Shown here: positions 16,779 to 24,826 of the stretch, piece after piece
Position numbering within the stretch: the first letter of the stretch is position 1
Layout: every line of letters begins with the position of its first letter
Assembly (NCBI RefSeq): GCF_013410775.1
Contig: NZ_JACCFH010000001.1
Span: 1,922,001 to 1,986,000, forward strand
Direction: 5' to 3'
From: Sphaerotilus montanus
GTDB taxonomy: Bacteria; Pseudomonadota; Gammaproteobacteria; Burkholderiales; Burkholderiaceae_C
Length of the DNA stretch: 64,000 nucleotides
Translations under genes and position numbers: made by a program
The notes under the pieces: generated by a model
The model's input: only the letters and a program-made list of their open reading frames with translations
Told to the model about the DNA's origin: nothing
Databases searched by the model: none

Positions 16779-17453
16779 TCAGTCGCTGGTGCTGTCGCCG
16801 AGATAGCGCTGGTGCACCGCTTCCACGGCACGTGCATGGGCCGGCTCGATGTCGTCGATGCCCGCCACGGTCATGCGCAGGTCTTCGAGCAGGCCGTTGT
16901 GCAGGCCGTAGACCCAGCCGTGGATGACGACCTCCTGGCCGCGCTGCCAGGCGTCCTCCACGATGGTGGTGCGGCAGACGTTGCGGGCCTGCTCCAGCAC
17001 GTTCAGCTCGACCAGTGCATCGACGCGCCGCTCCTGCGGCACCTGCTCCAGGAAGGCGCGGTGCGTGTTGCGCACGTCCTGGATGTGGCGCAGCCAGTTG
17101 TCGGCCAGGCCCACGCGCAGGTTGTTCAGCGCCGCCTTGACGCCGCCGCAGTTGGAGTGGCCCACCACGATGATGTGCCGCACGCGCAGGGCATCCACCG
17201 CGTACTGGATCACCGACAGCGCGTTGAGGTCGCTGGGCACGACCACATTGGCGATGTTGCGGTGCACGAAGAGGTCGCCCGGCAGCAGATCGACCAGCTC
17301 GTTGGCCGGGACACGGCTGTCGGCGCAGCCGATCCACAGGTACTGCGGCGTCTGTTGCTTGAGCAGTCGGGAGAAGAAACCGGGCTCGCGTTGTTCGACT
17401 TCGGCGGCCCAGCGGCGGTTGCTCTCGAAGAGCTCTTGCAGTTCGGTAGTCAT
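16779..17453 (-). CDS. can: Beta-class carbonic anhydrase
   Basis: A 224-residue Can/CynT-type enzyme that interconverts CO2 and bicarbonate. The zinc ligands are C43, H99 and C102, with the D45-x-R47 dyad in CADSR, and VHRNIAN at 63-69 is conserved. It starts 37 bases after the thioesterase gene and ends 16 bases before aceK, so it is within the directon. Bicarbonate could feed acyl-CoA carboxylases or anaplerosis during growth on acyl-CoAs. Confidence 0.94.
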   Translation of the reverse strand: MTTELQELFESNRRWAAEVEQREPGFFSRLLKQQTPQYLWIGCADSRVPANELVDLLPGDLFVHRNIANVVVPSDLNALSVIQYAVDALRVRHIIVVGHSNCGGVKAALNNLRVGLADNWLRHIQDVRNTHRAFLEQVPQERRVDALVELNVLEQARNVCRTTIVEDAWQRGQEVVIHGWVYGLHNGLLEDLRMTVAGIDDIEPAHARAVEAVHQRYLGDSTSD

Positions 17454-17490
17454 GGGCGTCGATTGTTGCGCAGGGCGTGGACGGCGGGGT

Positions 17491-17988
17491 TCAGTGGCGC
17501 ACGTTGTCGCGGCCCGTGACCGTCATCAGCGTGGCCGTGATCGTGGCGACGAGCTGGTCTTCGCCTGCGCGGGTCGGGTGTGGCTGCCAGGCCTGCCCGT
17601 CGGCGACGCTGATGGTGCGTCCGGCCTTGGTCACGCGGCCTTCGATGCGCAGCAGCGGGCCGCGCGCCGGGGCCAGCAGGTTGACCTTGAACTCGATCGT
17701 CAGCACCCCCGCCTCTGCCGGCATCAGCGTGGCCGCCGCGTAGCCGCAGGCCGAATCGAGCGCGGTGGAGACGATGCCGGCATGGATGAAGCCGTGCTGC
17801 TGGGTCACGCGCGCGCTGTGCGCCAGCGTCATCACGATCCTGCCCGGGCCGACCTCGACCAGCTCGGCGCCGATCAGCGCCATCGCGGCCTGCTGCGCAA
17901 ACGAGCCGCGCACGCGGGCGGCAAAGTCGGCGTCGGCGGGCTGGAAGTCGGAGGAGGGCGCAGCGGTCATCAGAGGGACATTCGTCAT
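17491..17988 (-). CDS. PaaI-family hotdog thioesterase
   Basis: A 165-residue hotdog-fold thioesterase. QQHGFIHAGIVSTALDSACGYAA (about 64-86) carries the conserved H-G-x(I/V)-H-x-G and Asp region of the PaaI group, which hydrolyses acyl-CoA or aryl-CoA thioesters. It is the first gene of the leftward acyl-CoA directon. ATG 17988 lies only 6 bases from the palindromic operator at 17995-18016 and no ribosome site is visible; ATG 17970 is an alternative start. Confidence 0.85.
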   Translation of the reverse strand: MTNVPLMTAAPSSDFQPADADFAARVRGSFAQQAAMALIGAELVEVGPGRIVMTLAHSARVTQQHGFIHAGIVSTALDSACGYAAATLMPAEAGVLTIEFKVNLLAPARGPLLRIEGRVTKAGRTISVADGQAWQPHPTRAGEDQLVATITATLMTVTGRDNVRH

Positions 17989-17994
17989 TCGTGT

Positions 17995-18016
17995 TTGACG
18001 TTTACGTAAACGTCAA
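17995..18016. promoter_or_regulatory. LiuR-type operator, 22-bp perfect palindrome
   Basis: The halves TTGACGTTTAC and GTAAACGTCAA are exact reverse complements. The inner TTTACGTAAAC core matches the known target of LiuR, a MerR-family repressor of branched-chain acyl-CoA catabolism. It lies directly before the first gene of the acyl-CoA directon. A related 16-bp site lies at 22823-22838 before a LiuR-like gene. Confidence 0.75.
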
Positions 18017-18084
18017 TCATAGCAATCCCTGTTTTCCCAGGAAATGCGGGTTTGTCCGCTCGCAGGCGGACACCACCATGCGCC

Positions 18085-18696
18085 TCAGACGGTCTTGCGC
18101 TTGCGAGTCGTTGCCTTCTCGGTGCCGGGCGGCGTCTGCGAACGCAGGATGGCGTCGCGGCAGACCGCCAGGATTTCATCGGCGAGCGGGGAATCGTCCG
18201 GGCAGGCCCTCGACAGGACGATGGCGCCCACCGCGTGTGACAGCACGTCAAGGATCCTGACGCGCGCCTGAGCGGCCTCGGCCGGGTCCGATGAAAGGCC
18301 CTTTTGGCTCAGCAGTGCCAGGAGGCGCTCGACGCCATCCTTGAAGGCGACCCGGACCGAATCCGGCTGTCGCGCAGCGTCACCGCTCAGCGCAGCCACC
18401 GTGCAGCCGGTCGCACGGCTGTCCCGGTGCGCGCGCGAGAGATAGTGCCTGATGAACTCAGACGCCTCTACGCCTTCGGCCAGCGTCCCGGTCTGCGCAA
18501 TGCCACAGACCATGGCCTCGGCCATCAGGTCAGCCTTGGAGCCGAACTGCTTGTAGAAGCCGCCGTGGGTGAAGCCTGCCGCCGCCATCAGATCGGCAAC
18601 ACCGACCCCATCGAACCCGCGCTCCCGAAACAGTTGAGAAGCCGTCTCGACGACGTGCGCTCGATTGGCTGCTGCCTGTGCCTTGGTGACTTTCAT
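18085..18696 (-). CDS. TetR-family repressor
   Basis: A 203-residue regulator. The helix-turn-helix is at about 8-54 (ETASQLFRERGFDGVGVADLMAAAGFTHGGFYKQFGSK), and the rest is a TetR C-domain for an unknown inducer. The ATG at 18696 is chosen because KVTKAQAAANR leads directly into the HTH. It is divergent from an oxidoreductase-SDR-hydrolase operon; the shared 160-bp region holds two inverted repeats and a sigma-70 promoter, consistent with self- and operon repression. Confidence 0.88.
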   Translation of the reverse strand: MKVTKAQAAANRAHVVETASQLFRERGFDGVGVADLMAAAGFTHGGFYKQFGSKADLMAEAMVCGIAQTGTLAEGVEASEFIRHYLSRAHRDSRATGCTVAALSGDAARQPDSVRVAFKDGVERLLALLSQKGLSSDPAEAAQARVRILDVLSHAVGAIVLSRACPDDSPLADEILAVCRDAILRSQTPPGTEKATTRKRKTV

Positions 18697-18735
18697 GTCC
18701 GCCCGATGTTGGTTTGCCTGACCTGTGGAGTGTCG

Positions 18736-18763
18736 ACTATACATTCATGATGATCATCATCAA
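18736..18763 (-). promoter_or_regulatory. Sigma-70-type promoter for the tetR gene
   Basis: On the minus strand, -35 TTGATG (18763-18758) and -10 TATAGT (18741-18736) are 16 bases apart, 40 bases before the tetR start. The spacer is covered by the palindrome at 18747-18760, so repressor binding would block it. Confidence 0.55.
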
Positions 18764-18790
18764 AAAGTTGACTTTTATGATTACGATCAT
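18747..18790. promoter_or_regulatory. Two ATGAT/ATCAT inverted-repeat operators
   Basis: ATGATGATCATCAT (18747-18760) is a perfect 14-bp palindrome. A second site, ATGAT-TACG-ATCAT (18777-18790), shares its half-sites at a 30-bp offset. Both lie in the AT-rich gap between the divergent tetR and oxidoreductase genes, with a TTGACT between them. They are the best candidates for the TetR operator. Confidence 0.6.
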
Positions 18791-18856
18791 CATCATTGAG
18801 GCATTCGAGCTTGCCAGGTATGGCGAGCAGCAGATCCCCAACCCACGCGAGCCCCC

Positions 18857-19858
18857 ATGAAAGCACTCACCTTCAAACGCTATGGCAAGTCGCCCGAGAT
18901 CGGGTTCTCAGACGTCCCTCGCCCTGCGCTGAAGGCGGATGAACTGCTGGTCCAGGTGCATGCAGCGAGCGTGAACCCGATCGACAACATGATTCCGACC
19001 GGGCTCTTCAAGGCCGTCGTGAAGTTCCAGCTTCCGGCCACGCTGGGCAGCGATCTGGCGGGTGTCGTGACCGAGGTCGGCAGTCGGGTGACCCGCTTCA
19101 AGCCGGGTGATGCGGTCTTCGCCAACATCTTCGACCTGGGCACGGGTTCGATCGCCGAGTTCGCGGTGGTGCCCGAGAGTGCTGCCGCACTTAAGCCGGC
19201 CAACCTGGATTTTGTGCAGGCGGCGTCGATCCCGATGGTCGGGCTCACGTCCTGGCAGGCGCTGAAGGAACGCGTCGATCTGCGCCCAGGCCAGAAGGTC
19301 TTCATTCCGGCCGGTTCCGGCGGCATCGGCACCTTCGCGATCCAGTTGGCCAAGTGGTTGGGCGCCACGGTGGGCACGACCACCAGCACCGGCAATGTGG
19401 ATCTGGTGCGCAGTCTGGGCGCCGACGAGGTGGTCGACTATAAGAAGCAGGCGTTCGAGACCGCGCTGAGCGGCTACGACGCGGCGCTCGGCACCGTCAG
19501 GGGTGACTCGATCGAAAAGTCCATCGGCATCCTCAAGGCGCGCGGCAAGATCGTCTCCTTGGTCGGGCCGCTGGACGTCGCTTTCGCTCGCGCTCGCCGG
19601 GCCAATCTCGTCTTGACGGTCGTGTTCGCGCTGATGAGCCACAAGATCATGCGCTTGGCAAAGAAGCAGGGCGTCGACTACTCGTTCCTCTTTGCCCGCG
19701 CCGACGGCGATCAACTCGCCCAGATCGGCAAGCTCCTCGAAACGCAACGCATCCGGCCCGTGATCGACCGGGTATTTCCCTTCGAGCAGGCCAAGGAAGC
19801 GCTGGACTACCTCGCCCAGGGGCGCGCCAAGGGCAAGGTCGTCGTGCAGATGCGATAG
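18857..19858 (+). CDS. NADP-dependent quinone oxidoreductase-like (zinc-independent MDR)
   Basis: A 333-residue medium-chain reductase. The GroES-like part (1-125) has ASVNPIDNM, LGSDLAGVV and GDAVFAN; the Rossmann part has AGSGGIGTFAIQLAKWLGA (about 151-170). Structural zinc cysteines are absent, which fits the quinone oxidoreductase/enone reductase group. It heads a three-gene operon with an SDR and an alpha/beta hydrolase under a divergent TetR regulator. Substrate is unknown; reactive enones or quinones are usual. Confidence 0.87.
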   Translation: MKALTFKRYGKSPEIGFSDVPRPALKADELLVQVHAASVNPIDNMIPTGLFKAVVKFQLPATLGSDLAGVVTEVGSRVTRFKPGDAVFANIFDLGTGSIAEFAVVPESAAALKPANLDFVQAASIPMVGLTSWQALKERVDLRPGQKVFIPAGSGGIGTFAIQLAKWLGATVGTTTSTGNVDLVRSLGADEVVDYKKQAFETALSGYDAALGTVRGDSIEKSIGILKARGKIVSLVGPLDVAFARARRANLVLTVVFALMSHKIMRLAKKQGVDYSFLFARADGDQLAQIGKLLETQRIRPVIDRVFPFEQAKEALDYLAQGRAKGKVVVQMR

Positions 19859-19899
19859 CCGCCCACCCATTTCCTCCCTCACCTGAATTGGAGAACGCC

Positions 19900-20610
19900 A
19901 TGAAGATCGAAAACTCCGTTGTGCTTGTCACCGGTGCCAACCGTGGCATCGGCCTGGCGTTTGCGCGCGAACTGCTGGCGCGTGGTGCCCGCAAGGTCTA
20001 CGCCGCCGCACGCGATCCCGCGACCGTCACCTTGCAGGGTGTTCAAGCCTTGCAGCTTGACGTCACCCAGCCCGACCAACTCGCCGCTGCTGCCCAAGTG
20101 GCCGCCGACGTGAACCTGGTGATCAACAACGCAGGCATTGCCCAGCCCGGCGGTTTCCTGGCGCAGGACAGCGAAGCGGTGGCCCGCCGCATCTTCGAGA
20201 CCAATTTCTTCGGCGTGCTGGGCGTGAGCAAGGCTTTTGCACCCGTGCTCAAGGCCAACGGCGGTGGCGCACTGCTCAACGTGTTGTCGGTGGCGTCATG
20301 GGTCAACGGCGGCGAGCTGGCCGCCTACTCGGCGAGCAAGTCGGCCGCCTGGTCGTTGACCAATGCCCTGCGCCACGAGCTGGCCGGGCAGAAGACCCAG
20401 GTGCTGGGCCTGCACATGGCGTATGTCGACACCGACCTCACGCGGGGCTTCGAGGTCGAGAAAAGCAGTGCGGAGGTGATCGTGCAGCGGGCGCTCGACG
20501 GGCTGGAGGCGGGCGCCGATGAGGTGCTGGCCGACGTGCTCACCCAGCAGATCCGGCATGGCCTGACGGCGCCGCGCCCGATCTACCTCCCCCAGGACTA
20601 CCAGCGATGA
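19900..20610 (+). CDS. SDR-family oxidoreductase
   Basis: A 236-residue classical SDR with TGANRGIG (about 10-17), NNAG near 78-81, the Ser in VLSVASW and Y-S-A-S-K (about 143-147). The start is ATG 19900, which has TTGGAG 6 bases before it; an in-frame TTG at 19888 falls on that ribosome site. Its stop overlaps the ATG of the next gene (ATGA, 20607-20610), so both are coupled. Confidence 0.88.
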   Translation: MKIENSVVLVTGANRGIGLAFARELLARGARKVYAAARDPATVTLQGVQALQLDVTQPDQLAAAAQVAADVNLVINNAGIAQPGGFLAQDSEAVARRIFETNFFGVLGVSKAFAPVLKANGGGALLNVLSVASWVNGGELAAYSASKSAAWSLTNALRHELAGQKTQVLGLHMAYVDTDLTRGFEVEKSSAEVIVQRALDGLEAGADEVLADVLTQQIRHGLTAPRPIYLPQDYQR

Positions 20611-21587
20611 AACATCTATTCAAGACGGCCGTCCGGGGACTCGTTCTGTTCACGACCCTCCAGACGTCAACGCTACTGGCGGCAGCGCCTGTCGCCAGTG
20701 GGGCGGACCACAACCACCTGTTGATCGAACAGTCGATCGAACAAAAGTCCGAGGTCACCTGGAAGCAGGTTCCCACCCGCACCATCACGGCTAGCGACGT
20801 GAACTTCGCGTACCGGGAACTGGGCAAGCACCACGGCGGAACGCCTGTGGTGTTGCTGACCCATCTGGCCGCAGTTCTGGACAACTGGGATCCACGGATC
20901 ATTGACAGCCTCGCGGCCAGGCACCACGTCATTGCCTTCGACAACCGTGGCATCGGGGCAACTAGCGGCTCGCCGTCGAATTCGATGGAACAGATGGCGG
21001 ACGACGCCATCACCTTCATCAACGCAATGGGCTTCGAGAAAGTGGATCTCCTGGGGTTTTCGTTGGGCGGCATGGTCGCCCAGGAACTCGTGCTGAAGCA
21101 GCCGCAACTCGTCCGCAAGATCGTGCTCGCTGGCACCGGCCCTGCGGGAGGCGAAGGCATCAGCGCCGTGGCGGGGGTGACTTTCTACGACATGCTCCGG
21201 GGTGCCTTCACGGGTCAGGATGCGAAACAGTTCCTGTTCTTCACGCGAACACCCAGTGGCATCCAGGCGGGGAAGGCATTCCTGGAGCGGTTGAAGGAAC
21301 GCACCGAGGGCCGTGACAAGGAGATCTCGGTGAGCGCATTCTTCGCCCAGTTGGAGGCGCTGCACTTGTGGGGGCAGAAGGCGCCAGCCGATCTGTCAGT
21401 GATCCAGCAGCCTGTGCTGGTGGTCAATGGTGACGACGACCGGATGGTCCCGACGGTCAACACGTACGATCTGGCACGGCGGCTGCCGAACAGCCGACTG
21501 GTCATCTATCCCGATGCCGGACACGGCGGGATCTTCCAGTTTCACGCCGACTTTGTCCGCAGCACGCTCGACTTTCTAGGCCGTTGA
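20607..21587 (+). CDS. Exported alpha/beta-hydrolase
   Basis: A 326-residue alpha/beta-hydrolase with an N-terminal signal peptide (LVLFTTLQTSTLLAAAP, cleavage near 28). The nucleophile Ser is in GFSLGGM (about 150-156), the acid Asp in NGDDDRM and the His in DAGHGG near 305. It resembles periplasmic haloperoxidase/esterase-like hydrolases. It is the last gene of the TetR-controlled operon and translationally coupled to the SDR gene. Confidence 0.85.
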   Translation: MKHLFKTAVRGLVLFTTLQTSTLLAAAPVASGADHNHLLIEQSIEQKSEVTWKQVPTRTITASDVNFAYRELGKHHGGTPVVLLTHLAAVLDNWDPRIIDSLAARHHVIAFDNRGIGATSGSPSNSMEQMADDAITFINAMGFEKVDLLGFSLGGMVAQELVLKQPQLVRKIVLAGTGPAGGEGISAVAGVTFYDMLRGAFTGQDAKQFLFFTRTPSGIQAGKAFLERLKERTEGRDKEISVSAFFAQLEALHLWGQKAPADLSVIQQPVLVVNGDDDRMVPTVNTYDLARRLPNSRLVIYPDAGHGGIFQFHADFVRSTLDFLGR

Positions 21588-21608
21588 CCAGACTGGCCTC
21601 TGCGTCAG

Positions 21609-21735
21609 TCAAGAGGCAGCGGACGGCGACTCGAAGATGGCGCAGGTGGTGGTCGCATGGGCGTACAGCTTCCCGTCAGGGCCGACGATTCGCGCTTTCG
21701 ACGTGCCGATCTGGCGGCCGACATGCAGGGCAGTG
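21609..21735 (-). pseudogene. 3' remnant of a PaaI-type hotdog thioesterase
   Basis: The minus strand encodes about 40 residues (ALHVGRQIGTSKARIVGPDG, then KLYAHATTTCAIF...) ending at TGA 21611-21609. This is the C-terminal third of a hotdog thioesterase with the conserved GR-(x)-G-T-x-x-A-R-(I/V) and LYAHATTTC segments. No start codon or N-terminal hotdog helix is left: similarity fades where the oppositely oriented GH32 fragment begins. It is a deletion or recombination remnant and is not expected to make a product. Confidence 0.65.
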
Positions 21736-22390
21736 GACGAACGAACAACGAGAGCAGGCGCGTATCGACGCCGACGGCTGGGCGGGCGTGATGACCGTAC
21801 CGCGCGCGCTGTCGCTTGATGCGCGAGGCCGGCTGAACCTGTGCCCGGTGGCCGAAATCGCGGCGCTGCGCGAGGCGCTGGTCGACGTGGCCACGAGCGG
21901 CGCCCAGCGCGGGGTCGTGGCCACCTTCGCCGGCCGCCACCTCGACATCGAGGCGACGTTCACGATCCGTTTGGTCAATGACAGCCAGAAGCTCGGCCTG
22001 ACGGTGCTGGCCTCGCCTGACGGCAGCGAGGTGACGCGCATCGTCTTCTGGCCCGATGCCCGTCGCCTGTCGATCAAGCGCGCGCGCAGCTCGACCGATG
22101 CCCTGGTGCGTCGGCAGGATCTGCACGGGACGCTGGTACTCGAAGAGGGCGAGGCACTGCGCCTGCGCGTGCTGCTCGATGGCAGCGTGCTGGAGGTCTA
22201 CGCCAATGACCGGCTCGCCCTGGCCACCCGCGTGTACCCCGTCAGCGAGGCGAGTGTGCTGGGGTCGGTGTTTGTCGAAGGCGAGGTGGACGTGGCGCTG
22301 CAGGTCTGGGCGATGGGCAGCCTCCACGAAGGGCCGCGCAGCGCGCTGACACGGCCGCTAGTGACGCTGCCCAGGCCGACCCCGGACTAA
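21732..22390 (+). pseudogene. C-terminal remnant of a GH32 beta-fructosidase
   Basis: About 215 residues match only the C-terminal beta-sandwich of GH32 sucrose/levan hydrolases: GWAGVMTVPRALSL at the propeller/sandwich boundary and RLRVLLDGSVLEVYANDR. The catalytic five-blade propeller with its two carboxylates is missing. An open frame continues upstream to 21584, but its first 50 residues read through the antisense thioesterase remnant and are not GH32-like. It ends 22388-22390, overlapping the stop of the merR gene. It cannot hydrolyse fructosides. Confidence 0.7.
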
Positions 22391-22809
22391 CGCCCGGCCT
22401 CGGCCAGCAGGTTGCGCGCCCGCTCCTCGTGCTGCTCGATCTCTTCGAGCGTGACGCGGATGTCCTCCATCTGTTGCACAAGCTGGTCGCGGTGCGCCTG
22501 CAGGATGGCCAGGAAGGCGTTGAGCTGCTGCGCCGTGTCCGAGGGCGACTCGTACATGTCCACCAGCTGCTTGATCTCCTGCAGGCTCAGGCCGAGCCGC
22601 TTGCCGCGCAGCGTGAGCTTGAGCCGGGTGCGGTCGCGGTGGGTGTAGACGCGGTTGCGGCCGTCGCGGGCCGGGGTGAGCAGGCCCATGTCCTCGTAGA
22701 AACGGATCGCGCGCGGGGTGATGTCGAACTCCTGCGCCAGCTCGGTGATGGTGTAGGTCACCTGGGAGACATCGCGGGCGTCCGGGGTCGAGCGGTCGAG
22801 GGTGGTCAT
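22387..22809 (-). CDS. liuR: LiuR-like MerR-family regulator
   Basis: A 140-residue MerR protein. The winged HTH is at about 18-60 (YTITELAQEFDITPRAIRFYEDMGLL, RVYTHRDRTRLKLTLRGKRLGLSLQEI) followed by a coiled-coil dimerisation helix to about 135; there is no C-terminal effector domain or metal Cys. This is the LiuR architecture, which represses leucine/isovalerate and odd-chain acyl-CoA genes. The ATG at 22809 is close to a TTGACGTAAACG-type site at 22823-22838, and a perfect version precedes the acyl-CoA directon at 17995. It is divergent from an MBL-fold hydrolase. Confidence 0.78.
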   Translation of the reverse strand: MTTLDRSTPDARDVSQVTYTITELAQEFDITPRAIRFYEDMGLLTPARDGRNRVYTHRDRTRLKLTLRGKRLGLSLQEIKQLVDMYESPSDTAQQLNAFLAILQAHRDQLVQQMEDIRVTLEEIEQHEERARNLLAEAGR

Positions 22810-22822
22810 GGATACACTGCCG

Positions 22823-22838
22823 TTGACGTAAACGTTAA
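22823..22838. promoter_or_regulatory. LiuR-type operator in the merR-MBL gap
   Basis: TTGACGTAAACGTTAA is an imperfect palindrome of the form TT-N-ACGT-NN-ACGT-N-AA and shares 13 of 16 positions with the core at 18001-18016. It lies between divergent starts (22809 and 22886) and could control both, including autoregulation. Confidence 0.65.
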
Positions 22839-22885
22839 TCACTGGAACGAACGCCAGTCTACCCAGTCCCGTCCCCGGAGCCCCC

Positions 22886-23959
22886 ATGGCGAACCCTCAG
22901 GAACACGAACTCACCTATGTGCTGGGCGACACGCTGCCCGCGGCTGGTCACACGCTGGAGATCGCGCCGGGCGTGCGGTGGCTGCGCATGGGCCTGCCCT
23001 TCGCGCTGGACCACATCAACCTCTGGCTGGTGCGCGACGAACTCGACGGCCGCCAGGGCTGGACCATCGTCGACTGCGGCATCGCCAATGACGCCACGCG
23101 CGCCGCGTGGGAGCGCATCTTTGCCGAGGAGCTGGACGGACTGCCCGTGCTGCGTGTCCTCGTCACCCACATGCACCCGGACCACATCGGCCTGGCGCAC
23201 TGGCTGACCACGCGCTGGAGCACGCCCGAGTGGCCCTGCCGGCTGTGGATCAGCCTGTCGGACTGGAACGCGGCGCGCATGGCGTCGATCTCGACCACCG
23301 GCTTCGGCGGCGAGGCGGCAGCGGCCTTCTTCGGCAGCCATGGCGTGACCGATCCGGCCGCACTCGACAAGGTGCGCCAGCGCGGCAACTACTACGCCAG
23401 CATGGTGCCTGCCGTGCCACAGCAGTTCCGCCGGATGATGGAAGGGCAGCGGCTGACGATGGGCGGCCATGTCTGGACCTGCCACGCCGGCTTCGGCCAT
23501 GCGCCGGAACACATCAGCCTGCACTGCGAGGCGCTCGGCGTGCTGATCTCGGGTGACATGGTGCTGCCGCGCATCTCGACCAACATCAGCGTCATCGACA
23601 TCGAGCCGGAGGCCGATCCGCTGCCGCTGTACCTGGCATCGATCGAGCGCATGCGCCGCTTGCCGGCCGACACGCTGATCCTGCCGGCCCACGGCAAGCC
23701 TTTCCGCGGTCTGCATCCCCGCATCCAGCAACTGCAGGACCACCACACCGACCGCCTCGCCGACGTGATGGCCGCCTGCGCGGTGCGGCCGCACTCGGCC
23801 TTCGAGATCCTGCCGGTGCTGTTCAGGCGCGAACTCGACCTGCACCAGCTCACCTTCGCGATGGGCGAGGCCATCGCCCACCTGCACGCGCTGTGGCTGG
23901 ACGGCGACCTGAAGCGGGTGCGTCAGGCGGACGGAGTCTGGCGCTTCGGCGTGGTCTGA
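22886..23959 (+). CDS. Metallo-beta-lactamase-fold hydrolase
   Basis: A 357-residue MBL-fold enzyme with the binuclear metal motif H95-x-H97-x-D99-H100 (THMHPDH), a further His in HAGFGHAPEH, and GDM plus LPAHG later. The layout, with a C-terminal helical region (RELDLHQLTFAMGEAIAHLHAL), matches the group annotated as hydroxyacylglutathione hydrolase-like or thioesterase-like. GGAG is 6 bases before the ATG. It shares the LiuR-type site with the divergent merR gene, so a role in acyl-thioester metabolism is plausible. Its 3' end overlaps parA by 37 bp. Confidence 0.85.
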   Translation: MANPQEHELTYVLGDTLPAAGHTLEIAPGVRWLRMGLPFALDHINLWLVRDELDGRQGWTIVDCGIANDATRAAWERIFAEELDGLPVLRVLVTHMHPDHIGLAHWLTTRWSTPEWPCRLWISLSDWNAARMASISTTGFGGEAAAAFFGSHGVTDPAALDKVRQRGNYYASMVPAVPQQFRRMMEGQRLTMGGHVWTCHAGFGHAPEHISLHCEALGVLISGDMVLPRISTNISVIDIEPEADPLPLYLASIERMRRLPADTLILPAHGKPFRGLHPRIQQLQDHHTDRLADVMAACAVRPHSAFEILPVLFRRELDLHQLTFAMGEAIAHLHALWLDGDLKRVRQADGVWRFGVV

Positions 23960-24771
23960 GTCGCTGGGGAGGCCTTGCGGGACGGGGCCTTCTTCTTCGC
24001 GGCCGGCAGCCCGACCCGGTCGACCAGCTCCTGCGCGAAGGCGATGAAGGCCTGCGAGCCCTTGGCGTTCGGGTCGAACACCACGCCGGGCAGGCCGTAG
24101 CTCGGTGCTTCCGCCAGCCGCACATTGCGCGGGATGATGGTCTGGAACACCTTCTCGCCGAAGTGCGCCTGCAGCTGCTCGCTGACCTGCTGCTGCAGCG
24201 TGATGCGCGGGTCGAACATCACGCGCAGCAGGCCGATGATGCTCAGGTCGCGGTTCAGGTTGGCGTGGACCTGCTTGATCGAGTTGACCAGGTCCGACAG
24301 CCCTTCGAGCGCGAAGTACTCGCACTGCATCGGCACGATCACGCCGTGGGCGCAGGTCAGGCCGTTGAGCGTCAGCAGGCTCAGGGACGGCGGGCAGTCG
24401 ATCAGGATGAAGTCGTAGTCGTCCTGCACCTCGGCCAGCGCGGCCTTCAGGCGCCGGTCGCGGTGCTCCAGGTGGACGAGCTCCACCTCGGCGCCGGCCA
24501 GTTCGCGGTTGGCGCCCAGCACGTCGTAGCCGACCGGGTCCATCGTCTGCCGCGCCTCGCGCACGCTGGCCGAACCGAGCAGCACGTCATAGACGGTCTG
24601 CACCAGTGCCCGCTTGTCGAGGCCCGAGCCCATCGTGGCATTGCCCTGGGGATCGAGATCGACCAGCAGCACGCGCTGGCCGATGCGTGCCAGCCCGGCG
24701 GCCAGGTTGACGGTGGTGGTCGTCTTGCCGACGCCGCCTTTCTGGTTGGCGATGCAGAAGATCTTGGCCAT
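23923..24771 (-). CDS. parA: Chromosome-partitioning ATPase ParA (Soj)
   Basis: A 282-residue ParA/Soj ATPase. The deviant Walker A KGGVGKTT is at 11-18, Walker A' DLDPQGNAT near 38-46 and Walker B ILIDCPPSL near 121-129. ParA forms DNA-bound gradients that move ParB-parS complexes. Order on this strand is UPF0149-mnmG-rsmG-lysE-parA, the usual origin-proximal cluster, but the next gene downstream is the convergent MBL hydrolase and not parB. Three parS-like sites lie 1.7-4.4 kb upstream. The C-terminal tail (AAKKKAPSRKAS...) is an unusual basic extension. Confidence 0.93.
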   Translation of the reverse strand: MAKIFCIANQKGGVGKTTTTVNLAAGLARIGQRVLLVDLDPQGNATMGSGLDKRALVQTVYDVLLGSASVREARQTMDPVGYDVLGANRELAGAEVELVHLEHRDRRLKAALAEVQDDYDFILIDCPPSLSLLTLNGLTCAHGVIVPMQCEYFALEGLSDLVNSIKQVHANLNRDLSIIGLLRVMFDPRITLQQQVSEQLQAHFGEKVFQTIIPRNVRLAEAPSYGLPGVVFDPNAKGSQAFIAFAQELVDRVGLPAAKKKAPSRKASPATQTTPKRQTPSA

Positions 24772-24826
24772 GTGGGGGTGCGGGCGCTCGGGCCGTGGGT
24801 CGGGTCGAAGGGAGATCCAGGTCGGA

